DNA from: Gilliamella sp. App4-10
GTDB lineage: Bacteria > Pseudomonadota > Gammaproteobacteria > Enterobacterales > Orbaceae
Direction: 5' to 3'
NCBI RefSeq assembly: GCF_001690495.1
Contig: NZ_LZGS01000035.1
Location: 372,001 to 436,000 of the forward strand
DNA: 64,000 nt
The translations under genes and the position numbers were made by a program. The notes below the pieces were generated by a model. That model was not told where the DNA came from, ran no database searches, and saw nothing but the letters and a program-made list of their open reading frames with translations. Below, one piece after another: positions 37,956 to 47,686 of the stretch. Every line of letters begins with the position of its first letter. The stretch's first letter is position 1.

Positions 37956-39095
37956 TTATTTTGGTTGGAAGTCAATTGTCATTGTTTTTACTTGATTATA
38001 AAACGCACTTGCAGGCTTTGGAATTACAGCTTGTTTAGTTGCTGAAAGCGCTTCTCGACATAATGCCTCATCACCATCTTTCGCACTAACATTAAGTAAT
38101 AAACCATCAGGTGCAATTTGAATTTCTAATACACAATTCCGACCACTATATAATTTATTAGGATTAATAAATTTATTACTAATAGCAGTTTGAACTAAAG
38201 ATTTATATTTATCAAGTTCTCCATCTGAAACACCTTTACGGCTGGCTACACCGCTTGATGGACTGGGTGTACCCGATGTAAGCCCACCTAACAAATTATC
38301 AAGTTCTTTATCTTTTTTTGCTTGTGCTGCTTGTTTCGCTTTTTCGGCAGCTGCTTTATCTGCCGCAGCTTTTTCTGCGGCTTGTTTTTTTTCTTGTTCT
38401 TCTTTTTGCTTCGCTAGTTCTGCTTGTTTACGTTCATTTTCACTTCTTTGCTTTTCGATAAATTCTTGTTCAGCTTTCACTTTAGCTTCTTGTTCGGCTT
38501 TTTGCTCTGCTAGCTCTTTTTCTTTACGCAAATTTTCTTCACGTTGTTTATCTAGTAATTCTCTCTCAGCTTTTAATCGAGCTTCTTGTTCTAATTTTTG
38601 TTTTGCCAACTCTGCTTGCTGTTGTTCTAAACGCTGTTTTTCAGCTTGTCTTCTTTGCTGTTCTAAATGTTCTTTAACTTTGCGAGCATCTTCTTCTTTT
38701 TGTCTTGCAACGCGTGCTGCTTGTGCAGCCTCTGCTTCTTTCTTTTGTAGCTCTTCTACTTTTAGACGTTCTTTTTCTAACTCTTTAAGTCGCTGCTCTT
38801 GGGCAAGCTGTTGTTCTTGTAGCTTCCGAGCCTGCTCATCTATTTGTTGCTGTCTCTTTTGCTCAGCTTGTTTTTGACTAACCTGTGACTTTAATTGTCT
38901 TTGATATTGTTCAGTCATGACGGAAGGATCAACCATAATAGCATCAATAGAATTTCCATTAACACTACCATAGTTAGCATCATCATTATACATAGCTCGA
39001 TAACCCAAAATGATAATTAAAATCACATGTAATATAATGGATATTATAATAGCTATACTTAATTTGGAATTTGACTTATAAGACATTGCTGACAT
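37956..39095 (-). CDS. tolA: TolA, energy-transducing envelope protein
   Basis: 379 residues (E. coli 421). One N-terminal membrane helix (about 12-32), then a long Lys/Glu/Ala/Gln-rich helical domain II (about 65-265), and a globular C-terminal domain (about 285-379) with C-V-L-E-I-Q-I-A-P-D-G and a Cys pair as in TolA. It connects TolQR to Pal and TolB during constriction. tolB and pal do not follow; hslV does. An alternative start lies three codons downstream. Confidence 0.92.
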   Translation of the reverse strand: MSAMSYKSNSKLSIAIIISIILHVILIIILGYRAMYNDDANYGSVNGNSIDAIMVDPSVMTEQYQRQLKSQVSQKQAEQKRQQQIDEQARKLQEQQLAQEQRLKELEKERLKVEELQKKEAEAAQAARVARQKEEDARKVKEHLEQQRRQAEKQRLEQQQAELAKQKLEQEARLKAERELLDKQREENLRKEKELAEQKAEQEAKVKAEQEFIEKQRSENERKQAELAKQKEEQEKKQAAEKAAADKAAAEKAKQAAQAKKDKELDNLLGGLTSGTPSPSSGVASRKGVSDGELDKYKSLVQTAISNKFINPNKLYSGRNCVLEIQIAPDGLLLNVSAKDGDEALCREALSATKQAVIPKPASAFYNQVKTMTIDFQPK

Positions 39096-39113
39096 CTTGT
39101 TATATTATATTAT

Positions 39114-39533
39114 TTAAATTGGTTGAGTCATTAATCCTACAGATTTAACACCTGCAGATTGTAATAAATTCAACGCTTTTATAATTTCTTCATATGGAAC
39201 ATCTTTAGCCCCACCAACTAAAAAAACAGCCTTTTCATTAAGTAACATCTGTTGTCTAACTTCTGCAACAATTTGTTCTTGTGGTAAATTAGCTTGACGC
39301 TCCTGATCAATAATTAGTGCATATACACCAATATCGGATACTTCAATGATGATTGGTTTATTTTCTGACGACGAAACCGTTTTAGATTCCGATGCCTCTG
39401 GAAGATCAACTTCAACGCTTTGACTAATAATTGGGGCTGTGGCCATAAAAATAAGCACTAGCACTAATAGCACATCCAGTAAAGGTACTATATTAATTTC
39501 AGCTTTAGTTGAATAACGTGAATGTCTGCGCAT
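39114..39533 (-). CDS. tolR: TolR, proton-channel subunit
   Basis: 139 residues (E. coli 142). Single membrane helix I-N-I-V-P-L-L-D-V-L-L-V-L-V-L-I-F-M with the essential Asp of the proton path, then a periplasmic domain. It works with TolQ in the ExbD/MotB-like motor. It follows tolQ by 2 bp. Confidence 0.95.
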   Translation of the reverse strand: MRRHSRYSTKAEINIVPLLDVLLVLVLIFMATAPIISQSVEVDLPEASESKTVSSSENKPIIIEVSDIGVYALIIDQERQANLPQEQIVAEVRQQMLLNEKAVFLVGGAKDVPYEEIIKALNLLQSAGVKSVGLMTQPI

Positions 39534-39535
39534 AA

Positions 39536-40216
39536 TTATTTCCTAACAGCAACTGCTTGGCGTTGTAAAATTGCAGAAAACTCATCAATAAAGTTAAGGT
39601 AACTTTGTTCAATGCGGCTTACACCCAATGACAAACGATTATAAGCAAGCACCGCAGGAATAGCAGCAAATAAACCAATTGCAGTTGCAATTAATGCTTC
39701 AGCAATTCCTGGTGCAACCATTTGTAAAGTGGCTTGCTTAACAGCACCTAAAGAAATAAATGCATGCATAATACCCCAGACAGTACCGAACAAACCGATA
39801 TATGGACTAATAGAACCCACTGTACCTAAAAAAGGAATATGCAATTCTAGAATATCAAGCTCACGATTCATTGCCAAACGCATAGAGCGTGATGCACCAT
39901 CTAAAGCTGATTCAGCCATATTCGGGTTAATTTGATACAGTCGAGAAAACTCTTTAAACCCTGAATAAAAAATATGTTCTGTACCGCTAATTTCTTCTTT
40001 ATGAAATTTCGCTTTATCAAATAAAACATTCAAATCATCAGCATTCCAAAAGTTATTATCAAATTGCTCAATTTGTTTTTTAGCTTTACTTAAAATCTTA
40101 GTTCGTTGAAATATAATTGCCCATGACATAACAGAAAAAGTAAGTAACAGCAACATAACACATTGTACTAACAAACCTGCTTGCAAAAACAGATCAATAA
40201 TATTCAGATTTTCCAC
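39536..40216 (-). CDS. tolQ: TolQ, proton-channel subunit
   Basis: 226 residues (E. coli 230). Three membrane helices; the second and third contain [13 protein letters not shown] and [20 protein letters not shown], the ExbB/MotA-like channel helices. It is directly adjacent to ybgC, with no spacer. Confidence 0.96.
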   Translation of the reverse strand: MENLNIIDLFLQAGLLVQCVMLLLLTFSVMSWAIIFQRTKILSKAKKQIEQFDNNFWNADDLNVLFDKAKFHKEEISGTEHIFYSGFKEFSRLYQINPNMAESALDGASRSMRLAMNRELDILELHIPFLGTVGSISPYIGLFGTVWGIMHAFISLGAVKQATLQMVAPGIAEALIATAIGLFAAIPAVLAYNRLSLGVSRIEQSYLNFIDEFSAILQRQAVAVRK

Positions 40217-40618
40217 TTATATAAACTCCAAAACTAATAACTTAGGAAGCCCGCACGGCTTCATCTTAGTGATATCCACACAAGCAATAAGAACATCCGC
40301 TGTGCTGATAACTTGTTTATTCTGATTAAAAATAGTTTGTTTAAAAATAATAGACGCCTTGCGAACTTGGTCAACCTTGCTGCTAATAATCAGCATATCA
40401 TCTAAACGAGCCGGAAAATGGTAGCTAATATCCATCTTTTTGACAACAAAAGCAATACCTTCTTGTAGTAACTTTTGTTGACTAATATTAAGTTGTCTTA
40501 ATATTTCGGTCCTAGCTCGTTCAAAAAACGCAAGATACCTAGCATGATAAACTACACCACCAGCATCTGTGTCTTCATAATAAACTCTTGCATTCCAATC
40601 GAATTGTCTCATATCCAA
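40217..40618 (-). CDS. ybgC: Acyl-CoA thioesterase YbgC
   Basis: 133 residues (E. coli 134). Hotdog thioesterase with the catalytic D-T-D-A-G-G-V-V-Y-H-A-R-Y-L loop near residue 17. First gene of the ybgC-tolQRA unit. YbgC is associated with phospholipid enzymes, and its link to the Tol system is conserved though not explained. Confidence 0.95.
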   Translation of the reverse strand: MDMRQFDWNARVYYEDTDAGGVVYHARYLAFFERARTEILRQLNISQQKLLQEGIAFVVKKMDISYHFPARLDDMLIISSKVDQVRKASIIFKQTIFNQNKQVISTADVLIACVDITKMKPCGLPKLLVLEFI

Positions 40619-40686
40619 ACCGCACTAATTAAATTTGGTGCTATTATATCTGAATATAAATTTCGCTGCACTATGATATAAAAAAT

Positions 40687-40713
40687 CACAAATGAAAAAA
40701 ATTATCATTTGTG
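40687..40713. terminator. Second hairpin in the cydX-ybgC gap
   Basis: CACAAATGA (40687-40695) and TCATTTGTG (40705-40713) form a 9-bp stem with a 9-nt A/T loop. T-rich sequence follows on both strands. It lies 30 bp after the primary cydABX terminator and may serve as a backup. Confidence 0.5.
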
Positions 40714-40743
40714 TTTTATTGTTAACTTTCATATCCAATAATT

Positions 40744-40765
40744 AAAAAGGTGACGATTTGTCACC
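40744..40765 (-). terminator. Terminator of cydABX
   Basis: Read on the minus strand: GGTGAC, loop AAATC, GTCACC, TTTTT. It begins 25 nt after the cydX stop and separates cydABX from ybgC-tolQRA. Confidence 0.75.
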
Positions 40766-40789
40766 CTTATCATTAATTTTTAATTAATA

Positions 40790-40900
40790 TTATTTAATGT
40801 TAGACTCTTTTTCGCTACTGTCTCGCTCAACCCATAAGCCAGTTACGACTGATAACATGCAGGCAGCAATAAGTCCTATACACCATAAAATGTAATACAT
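40790..40900 (-). CDS. cydX: Cytochrome bd oxidase small subunit CydX
   Basis: 36 residues (E. coli 37): MYYILWCIGLIAACMLSVVT, then G-L-W-V-E-R-D-S-S-E-K-E-S-N-I-K. This is one membrane helix with the conserved W-x-(x)-G-x-x-x-A pattern and a Glu after the helix, as in CydX. It stabilises the CydAB haem b595/d site. It starts 9 bp after the cydB stop. Confidence 0.9.
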   Translation of the reverse strand: MYYILWCIGLIAACMLSVVTGLWVERDSSEKESNIK

Positions 40901-40909
40901 AATAGTTCC

Positions 40910-42046
40910 TTAATAAAGAGAATGTTTATTATTTTCAATATGATTCTTATCCAATCGTCCAAACATTTTAATATATGTCCATATGGTATATAAAAGAACA
41001 ATAGGTAAAAATACAAGAACAACGGCAAACATAATATTAAGTGTTAATTGACTTGACGATGCATCCCATATTGTCAGACTTGCGTTTGGCATAATGCTTG
41101 AAGGTATAATAAATGGGAAGGTTGCAATACCATAGGTAAATAAAACACTAAAAATGGTTAATACTGATGAAATAAATACTAACGCATTTTTATTTAAACT
41201 AGAAAAAAGAATAGTTAACAGCGGAAATACAACACCTAATAGAGGTACTATCCACAAAATAGGATAATTCATATAGTTGGTTAACCACGAAGTATCAATA
41301 GATACTGTTTTAGTTAATGGATTAGATGCTGCATTATAATCAATCACACTAGTAACAGCATAGCCATGAAGACCAAATACCACCCAAACACCAGCTAAAA
41401 CAAATGTAATTAACATTACTAAACTAGCAATTTGTGTAGCTTTTCTCGCTCTTAAATAAAGTTCACCCGATGTTTTCATTTGTAGCCATGCACCGCCATG
41501 CGCAATAAATAACATTAAGCTCACAATGCCAGTCAATAACGCAAAAGGATTAAGCAAACCGAAGAAATTACCATCATAAAATACACGGTAAGAGTTATCA
41601 AATCTAAATGGAACACCTTCTAATAAGTTGCCAAAAGCGACACCAAAAACCAATGCAGGCACAAAGCTACCTACAAAGATGCCACCATCCCATAAATTGC
41701 GCCATTTTGAATTTTCTAATTTACTGCGATAATCAAAACCAATGGGTCTAAAAAATAGTGCACAAAGCACTAAAATCATCGCGATATAAAAGCCTGAAAA
41801 TGACACAGCATATGCCATTGGCCAAGCGGCAAATATTCCAGCACCGGCAGTGATTAACCAAACTTGGTTACCATCCCAATGAGGAGCAATTGAATTAATC
41901 ATAATACGACGCTCTGTATCTGTTTTACCAATAAACGGTAATAAAATACCGACGCCCATATCAAAACCATCCGTGATAACAAAGCCGATTAAAACAACAC
42001 TAATCAGCACCCACCAGATGACGCGTACAATTTCGTAATCAATCAT
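40910..42046 (-). CDS. cydB: Cytochrome bd oxidase subunit II
   Basis: 378 residues (E. coli 379). Membrane protein with about nine helices. The N-terminal I-W-W-V-L-I-S-V-V-L-I-G-F-V-I-T-D-G-F-D-M-G and A-P-H-W-D-G-N-Q-V-W-L-I-T-A-G segments are highly conserved. It is the partner of CydA in the quinol oxidase with high oxygen affinity. It follows cydA by 18 bp. Confidence 0.97.
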   Translation of the reverse strand: MIDYEIVRVIWWVLISVVLIGFVITDGFDMGVGILLPFIGKTDTERRIMINSIAPHWDGNQVWLITAGAGIFAAWPMAYAVSFSGFYIAMILVLCALFFRPIGFDYRSKLENSKWRNLWDGGIFVGSFVPALVFGVAFGNLLEGVPFRFDNSYRVFYDGNFFGLLNPFALLTGIVSLMLFIAHGGAWLQMKTSGELYLRARKATQIASLVMLITFVLAGVWVVFGLHGYAVTSVIDYNAASNPLTKTVSIDTSWLTNYMNYPILWIVPLLGVVFPLLTILFSSLNKNALVFISSVLTIFSVLFTYGIATFPFIIPSSIMPNASLTIWDASSSQLTLNIMFAVVLVFLPIVLLYTIWTYIKMFGRLDKNHIENNKHSLY

Positions 42047-42064
42047 TGTGTATACTCCTATACC

Positions 42065-43636
42065 CTATTCTATTACCGATTGTGTTTTTTCATAATGATA
42101 GTTACCAGTACCTAAAGAGCTTGGTCCTAAACGGGCAAACTTAAACATTAAGAATAATTCAACAACTAAGAACAGCGTATAAAGGCCACAAATAAGCACC
42201 ATTGTGAATAACACTTCACCTGCTGTTAATGATGAATTTGCTACTCCAGTCGGTAAAATATCCTGAATTGCCCAAGGTTGACGTCCATACTCTGCAACAA
42301 ACCAGCCTGATTCACACGCTAACCAAGGAAACGGTAAAAATAGAATTAATAAACGATGTAACCAACGTTTTTCACCAATTTTATTTTTATAAGTTGTCCA
42401 TAAAGCAAGTCCAGTACCAAGAATCATTAACACACCGAGACCGACCATAATCCTAAACGCCCAGAATAATGGCGCAACAGTAGGAATTGAGTCTTCTGTT
42501 GCCGCTTTAATATGTTCTTCTGTTGCTTCAGGTATTGTTAAATTATCACGATCGGTAAAGCGTTTAACTAAATAACCATAACCTAAATCAGCTTTATTAT
42601 CTTCAAAAGCCTTAAGTACAGCAGGATCTTCATTACCTTGTTGGATTTTTTCCAAATTACTATAGGCTAATATGCCATTACGAATCCTTGTTTCATTATT
42701 TGCTAAAATATCTTTTAAACCTATCACTTGAGTGTCAAGTGATCGAGTGGTCATTATACCCATTGCATAAGGGATCTCTATTGCAAATAAATTTTCTTTA
42801 TTTTTTTGTGATGGAAATGCAATAACATTAAACGATGCTGGCGCAGGTTGAGTTTCCCACTCAGCTTCAATGGCAGCAAGTTTTGCCGGTTGTACGGTTG
42901 TCATCTCATGCCCTGCTTCATCACCCATAACAGCAACAACAATCGACATGATAAATCCAAACATAGCCGCCACAGCAAAAGAACGTTTTGCAAAGGGAAC
43001 ATCACGTTTTTTAAGCAGATAATAAGAACTAATACTTAAAACGAAAATAGCGCCTGTTAGATAACCTGCGACAACAGTGTGAACAAATTTATATTGAGCA
43101 ACAGTGTTAGTAATTAGCTCAAAAAAGTTAGTCATTTCCATGCGTGAATTAATAGGGTTAAATTCAGAACCCACTGGGAATTGCATCCATCCATTAGCAA
43201 CCAAGATCCAAAGTGCGGATAAATTTGAACCAAATGCCACGCACCAAGTCACCATTAAATGTTTACCACGACTTAATCTATCCCAACCAAAAAAGAATAA
43301 ACCTACCATGGTTGACTCTAAAAAAAATGCCATCAAACCTTCAATGGCTAACGGAGCACCAAAAATATCACCCACATAATGTGAATAATAAGACCAGTTA
43401 GTACCAAATTGAAATTCCATGGTTAAACCAGTTGCAACACCTACTGCAAAGTTGATACCAAACAGTTTACCCCAAAATTTTGTCATATCTTTCCAGACTT
43501 GCTTACCACTAACAACGTATACCGTTTCCATAATTGCTAGCATAAACGCCAAACCTAGCGTTAATGGTACAAAAATAAAATGATACATTGCTGTGAGCGC
43601 AAACTGGAGACGTGAAAGTTCTACTATATCTAACAT
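42065..43636 (-). CDS. cydA: Cytochrome bd oxidase subunit I
   Basis: 523 residues (E. coli 522). Quinol oxidase subunit binding haems b558, b595 and d. The start [18 protein letters not shown] holds the axial His. The length shows the long quinol-binding loop (about 255-390) of the L-subfamily. [14 protein letters not shown] near residue 440 is conserved. An FNR box and a consensus -10 lie upstream. Confidence 0.97.
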   Translation of the reverse strand: MLDIVELSRLQFALTAMYHFIFVPLTLGLAFMLAIMETVYVVSGKQVWKDMTKFWGKLFGINFAVGVATGLTMEFQFGTNWSYYSHYVGDIFGAPLAIEGLMAFFLESTMVGLFFFGWDRLSRGKHLMVTWCVAFGSNLSALWILVANGWMQFPVGSEFNPINSRMEMTNFFELITNTVAQYKFVHTVVAGYLTGAIFVLSISSYYLLKKRDVPFAKRSFAVAAMFGFIMSIVVAVMGDEAGHEMTTVQPAKLAAIEAEWETQPAPASFNVIAFPSQKNKENLFAIEIPYAMGIMTTRSLDTQVIGLKDILANNETRIRNGILAYSNLEKIQQGNEDPAVLKAFEDNKADLGYGYLVKRFTDRDNLTIPEATEEHIKAATEDSIPTVAPLFWAFRIMVGLGVLMILGTGLALWTTYKNKIGEKRWLHRLLILFLPFPWLACESGWFVAEYGRQPWAIQDILPTGVANSSLTAGEVLFTMVLICGLYTLFLVVELFLMFKFARLGPSSLGTGNYHYEKTQSVIE

Positions 43637-43687
43637 AAATGCTCCCTAATCCTTAAATGCTCTCAAATTTTTACATTATTGGCGATT

Positions 43688-43730
43688 ATTATACACCGAT
43701 AATGACAGAATAAAAATTGATATATATCAA
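43688..43730 (-). promoter_or_regulatory. FNR-dependent promoter of cydABX
   Basis: A perfect FNR box TTGAT-ATAT-ATCAA is at 43717-43730. On the minus strand TATAAT is at 43693-43688, and the -35 position reads TTTTTA, which is poor. The predicted start near 43682 puts the box centre at about -41.5, the class II activator position. The box begins 6 bp beyond the sucD stop codon. Confidence 0.7.
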
Positions 43731-43736
43731 AAAAGG

Positions 43737-44609
43737 TTATCCCCTAATTCGTTTGTTTACCGCATCACCAATATCAGTAAGACTTGCTACAACTGTAATT
43801 CCCGCAAATTGCAATGCTTTGGATTTTTCTGCCACTGTACCTTTATTTCCTGAAATAATCGCACCTGCATGCCCCATGCGTTTGCCTGATGGTGCTGAAA
43901 CCCCCGCGATATACGCAATCACAGGTTTAGTTACGTGTTTTTTAACATATTCAGCAGCTTCTTCTTCAGCACTCCCACCAATTTCGCCGATCATAACAAT
44001 GGCTTCAGTTTTAGGATCTTGCTCAAGTAACGCTAAAATAGAAATAAAGTCGCTACCAGGAATAGGGTCACCACCAATGCCAACACACACTGATTGACCT
44101 AAACCAATATCCGTGGTTTGTTTGACCGCTTCATAAGTTAATGTACCAGAACGAGAAACAATTCCCACTTTTCCTGCACGGTGAATATGTCCTGGCATAA
44201 TACCTATTTTACATTCATCAGGAACAATAATACCTGGGCAGTTTGGACCAATCATTACAACATCATTGAGTTGCAATTTTTCTTTAACCACAAGCATATC
44301 TAAGATTGGAATACCTTCCGTAATACAGACAATTAATTTAATACCCGCATCAATCGCTTCTAGAATAGAATCTTTACCAAATGCTGCTGGTACATAAATA
44401 ACACTTGCTGTTGCACCAGTTGCCTTAACCGCTTCCTTAACAGTGTTAAAAACTGGCAAACCTAAATGGATTGTACCACCTTTGCCTGGCGTTACACCAC
44501 CGACTAACTTAGTACCATAGGCAAGCGCTTGCTGTGAATGGAAAGTGCCTTGACTACCAGTAAATCCTTGGCAGATAACTTTTGTTTCTTTATTAATTAA
44601 AATTGACAT
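43737..44609 (-). CDS. sucD: Succinyl-CoA synthetase alpha subunit
   Basis: 290 residues (E. coli 289). It binds CoA ([10 protein letters not shown] near residue 16) and carries the phosphohistidine in G-H-A-G-A-I-I-S-G near 246. [11 protein letters not shown] is conserved. It follows sucC by 27 bp. The sucAB and sdh genes that precede sucCD in E. coli are absent here. Confidence 0.97.
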   Translation of the reverse strand: MSILINKETKVICQGFTGSQGTFHSQQALAYGTKLVGGVTPGKGGTIHLGLPVFNTVKEAVKATGATASVIYVPAAFGKDSILEAIDAGIKLIVCITEGIPILDMLVVKEKLQLNDVVMIGPNCPGIIVPDECKIGIMPGHIHRAGKVGIVSRSGTLTYEAVKQTTDIGLGQSVCVGIGGDPIPGSDFISILALLEQDPKTEAIVMIGEIGGSAEEEAAEYVKKHVTKPVIAYIAGVSAPSGKRMGHAGAIISGNKGTVAEKSKALQFAGITVVASLTDIGDAVNKRIRG

Positions 44610-44636
44610 ATTAGCTATTCTCCACGCATCCTATTA

Positions 44637-45806
44637 TTAGGCAACAGCAACAATTTTTTGAGCCGCATCTATTAAGCTTTCTGCTGTAATAACATTAAGT
44701 TTACTTTTAGCTAAAATTTCTCGGGCGATCTGCGCATTATTACCTTCAAGACGAACAACAACAGGAACCGTAAGACTGATTTCTTTAATTGCACTAATAA
44801 TACCATCTGCGATTAAATCACAACGTACAATCCCGCCAAAAATATTGACCAAAATCGCTTTCACATTTTTATCAGATAATATCAGTTTAAATGCTTCAGC
44901 AACGCGCTCTTTTGTAGTACCACCACCAACATCCAAAAAGTTAGCTGGTTCACCGCCATGCAATTTAATAATGTCCATAGTTGCCATAGCAAGACCTGCA
45001 CCATTAACCATACAACCAATATTACCATTTAATGATACATAGCTAAGACCTTGTTTTGCAGCGATTGATTCACGTTCATCCTCTTGAGTTGTATCTCTCA
45101 AAATACTTAAGTTAGGATGCCTAAAGATGGCATTATCATCTAAAATAACTTTTGCATCTAGACAAATCAGCTCATCTGAATCAGTAATCACTAATGGATT
45201 AACCTCGGCCAATGAAACATCATTTTCTAAAAATAGCTTTGCAAAATTAACAAACAACTTTGTAAACTGATTAACTAATTTTCCTGTTAATCCCAATTTA
45301 AAAGCAAGTTCACGACCTTGGTAAGCACAAGGTCCGGTTAAAGGATCAAGTGAAGTTTTAAAAATTAAGTGAGGTGATTTTTCAGCAACACTTTCAATAT
45401 CAACACCGCCTTCGGTCGAAGCCATAATCACAACACGTTTAGAGCTACGATCAATCACTGCCCCTAAATAAAGTTCTTTCTGAATATTAGACGCTTTTTC
45501 AATTAATATCTTATTAACAGGCTGACCTTTACCAGAGGTTTGATAAGTAACAAGATATTGCCCTAACCATTTTTCAGCAAATTGCTTTATTTCACTATAG
45601 TTTTGAGTACAAATAACGCCACCGGCTTTACCCCGCCCACCGGCATGAACTTGACATTTAGCAACCCAAGCGCCTGTATCTGTCCCTGAAGATAATTCAG
45701 CTAATGTATCTTGTATTTCACCAATTGAGTTACAAACGTACCCTTCTGGTACGGGTAAATTATATTGTTTAAAAAGATATTTAGATTGATACTCATGCAA
45801 GTTCAT
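44637..45806 (-). CDS. sucC: Succinyl-CoA synthetase beta subunit
   Basis: 389 residues (E. coli 388). ATP-grasp domain with [27 protein letters not shown] and [12 protein letters not shown]. It joins CoA to succinate with ATP or GTP hydrolysis, or runs in reverse. It is first in the sucCD unit and divergent from fldA. Confidence 0.97.
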   Translation of the reverse strand: MNLHEYQSKYLFKQYNLPVPEGYVCNSIGEIQDTLAELSSGTDTGAWVAKCQVHAGGRGKAGGVICTQNYSEIKQFAEKWLGQYLVTYQTSGKGQPVNKILIEKASNIQKELYLGAVIDRSSKRVVIMASTEGGVDIESVAEKSPHLIFKTSLDPLTGPCAYQGRELAFKLGLTGKLVNQFTKLFVNFAKLFLENDVSLAEVNPLVITDSDELICLDAKVILDDNAIFRHPNLSILRDTTQEDERESIAAKQGLSYVSLNGNIGCMVNGAGLAMATMDIIKLHGGEPANFLDVGGGTTKERVAEAFKLILSDKNVKAILVNIFGGIVRCDLIADGIISAIKEISLTVPVVVRLEGNNAQIAREILAKSKLNVITAESLIDAAQKIVAVA

Positions 45807-45999
45807 AATGAAATTCCACAGCCTAAGTTAATATAAAAACAGGCAATAATTCTAATGCAAGATGAATTAATTGTATAGCACATAATAACTTATGTTCTGA
45901 TGTTCTGATGTTCTGTGTAATTTAGAATGATTGCTGACAGTAAATGACAATGATATACTCCTAAAATATTTTTATATCGTAAATAATAAAGGTACAAAT

Positions 46000-46512
46000 A
46001 TGAAACAAGTTGGTATTTTTTTTGGTAGTGACACAGGCAATACAGAAAATGTAGCAAAGCAAATCCAACTCATTTTAGGTAGTGACAAAGCTGAACTTTT
46101 TGACATCGCAAAAATCACTAAAGAGAACATTGAACAATACAATTACCTATTTTTTGGTATTCCAACTTGGTACTATGGTGAGTCTCAAGCAGACTGGGAT
46201 GACTTTTTTCCTAATTTAGAAAAAATTGATTTTAGTGGCAAAACAGTAGCTATTTTTGGTTGTGGTGATCAAGAAGACTATGCCGAATATTTCTGTGATG
46301 CCATGGGAACACTTCGCGATATTATTGAACCTAAAGGCGCAAAAATTGTTGGACATTGGTCAACCGAAGGTTACAGTTTCGAAGCTTCAAAAAGCTTAGT
46401 GGATGACACGCATTTCATTGGTTTAGCCATTGATGAAGATCGTCAACCAGATTTAACTGAAGAACGCATCAACAATTGGGTAAATCAAGTCAAAGCCGAA
46501 ATGAAAATTTAA
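46000..46512 (+). CDS. fldA: Flavodoxin FldA
   Basis: 170 residues (E. coli 176). FMN electron carrier for radical-SAM and reductase systems. The phosphate loop G-S-D-T-G-N-T-E-N-V-A is at residues 9-19, then P-T-W-Y-Y-G-E-S-Q-A-D-W and C-G-D-Q-E-D-Y (about 97-103), the long-chain flavodoxin pattern. AAAGGT precedes the ATG at 46000; a start at 45931 would add residues unlike the family. fur lies downstream as in E. coli, without ybfE. Confidence 0.96.
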   Translation: MKQVGIFFGSDTGNTENVAKQIQLILGSDKAELFDIAKITKENIEQYNYLFFGIPTWYYGESQADWDDFFPNLEKIDFSGKTVAIFGCGDQEDYAEYFCDAMGTLRDIIEPKGAKIVGHWSTEGYSFEASKSLVDDTHFIGLAIDEDRQPDLTEERINNWVNQVKAEMKI

Positions 46513-46590
46513 TCTATTAAAATGATTTCTTTTATTTACCGTACATAGTTCCTATAATAGATGGCTATTAATAACTTAATGGGAAGTAAT

Positions 46591-47049
46591 ATGACAAATC
46601 ATGTTAATGATAATAATGCGGCACTCAAAAGTGCTGGTTTAAAAGTTACGTTACCACGATTAAAGATTTTAGAATTATTACGAGATCCTTCATGTCAACA
46701 TATCACAGTAGAAGACCTTTATAAAAAACTACTTGATATGGGGGAAGAAATTGGGCTTGCAACCGTGTATCGTGTTTTGAATCAATTTGACGATGCTGGA
46801 ATTGTTACACGACATAACTTTGAAGGTGGCAAGGCGGTTTTCGAACTGGCAACACAACAACATCATAATCATTTAATTTGCTTAGATTGTGGTGAAGTAT
46901 TTGAGTTTCGCGATGAAATAATTAATACTAGACAAAAAGAAATCGCCGAACAATATGGCGTTAAATTAACTTTTCACAGTTTATATCTTTATGGACATTG
47001 CCAATCGGGTAATTGCAAGGAACATCCTGAACTTCATCACAAAAAATAA
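46591..47049 (+). CDS. fur: Ferric uptake regulator Fur
   Basis: 152 residues (E. coli 148). Iron-dependent repressor. The L-K-V-T-L-P-R-L-K-I-L-E-L-L and G-L-A-T-V-Y-R-V-L-N-Q-F-D-D-A-G-I-V-T-R segments form the DNA-binding domain. The metal ligands are in Q-H-H-N-H, and C-L-D-C-G binds structural zinc. The start MTNHVNDNNAALK with GGGAAG upstream is chosen over 46561. Confidence 0.97.
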   Translation: MTNHVNDNNAALKSAGLKVTLPRLKILELLRDPSCQHITVEDLYKKLLDMGEEIGLATVYRVLNQFDDAGIVTRHNFEGGKAVFELATQQHHNHLICLDCGEVFEFRDEIINTRQKEIAEQYGVKLTFHSLYLYGHCQSGNCKEHPELHHKK

Positions 47050-47077
47050 GCCTATCCCAATAGGCTTTTACTTTTTT
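47048..47077 (+). terminator. Terminator of fur
   Basis: AAGCCTA (47048-47054) and TAGGCTT (47061-47067), then TTAC and TTTTTT. The stem begins inside the fur stop codon. Confidence 0.7.
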
Positions 47078-47119
47078 ACAATATATCAATTCATCTTTAT
47101 GTGCTAGGTTAATAATTAA

Positions 47120-47662
47120 ATGAAACAGCTTTTAAATTTTATTCCTCTTGTATTCTTTTTTGTTTTTCTGACCATGTATGATGTCTTTGTTGGTGTTCAA
47201 GCATTAATGATCGCAGCAACGGTATGCTTTCTTATCATTCTTATGTTATATAGAAAAATAGATAAAGTAGAATTGATTTCTTATCTAATGATCATGATTT
47301 TTGGTGGATTTACACTTTATATGCGTGATCCCAATATAATTAAATGGAAAGTGACTATTATTAATTTTTTATTTGCTACAACTTTATTAGTGAGCCAATT
47401 TATTTTCAAAAAAAATCTATTGCAAAAAATGCTCGGCAAAGAAATACAGTTAGATATCAATAGTTGGAATAAACTAAATTTATTATGGATTTTCTTTTTT
47501 ACACTATGTGGCGCCATTAGCTTAGGTGCGACTTATTACACTACAGATGATTTCTTTTGGAAATTTAAAGTATTTATTTTACCTGGCGCATCATTACTAT
47601 TATCCTTGATATCAGGTATTTATATCTATAAAAATATGAATAAAGATATAGACAATAAATAA
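47120..47662 (+). CDS. yciB: YciB, septation/envelope inner-membrane protein
   Basis: 180 residues (E. coli 179) with five membrane helices. M-K-Q-L-L-N-F-I-P-L-V-F-F-F-V-F and R-D-P-N-I-I-K-W-K-V-T-I-I-N are family signatures. YciB (IspZ) affects cell elongation and division and interacts with wall-synthesis proteins. It begins the yciB-yciA-cls group. Confidence 0.93.
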   Translation: MKQLLNFIPLVFFFVFLTMYDVFVGVQALMIAATVCFLIILMLYRKIDKVELISYLMIMIFGGFTLYMRDPNIIKWKVTIINFLFATTLLVSQFIFKKNLLQKMLGKEIQLDINSWNKLNLLWIFFFTLCGAISLGATYYTTDDFFWKFKVFILPGASLLLSLISGIYIYKNMNKDIDNK

Positions 47663-47686
47663 ATTGTACATACGGAGTATTTTAGC

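Noticed and set aside
38680-38877. Ser/Cys-rich ORF antisense to tolA
   Set aside because: It mirrors the Lys/Glu/Ala-rich codons of TolA domain II, a usual artefact.
45944-45965. Fur-box-like sequence AATGACAATGATATAC upstream of fldA
   Set aside because: Only about half of the consensus hexamers fit; too weak in AT-rich DNA.
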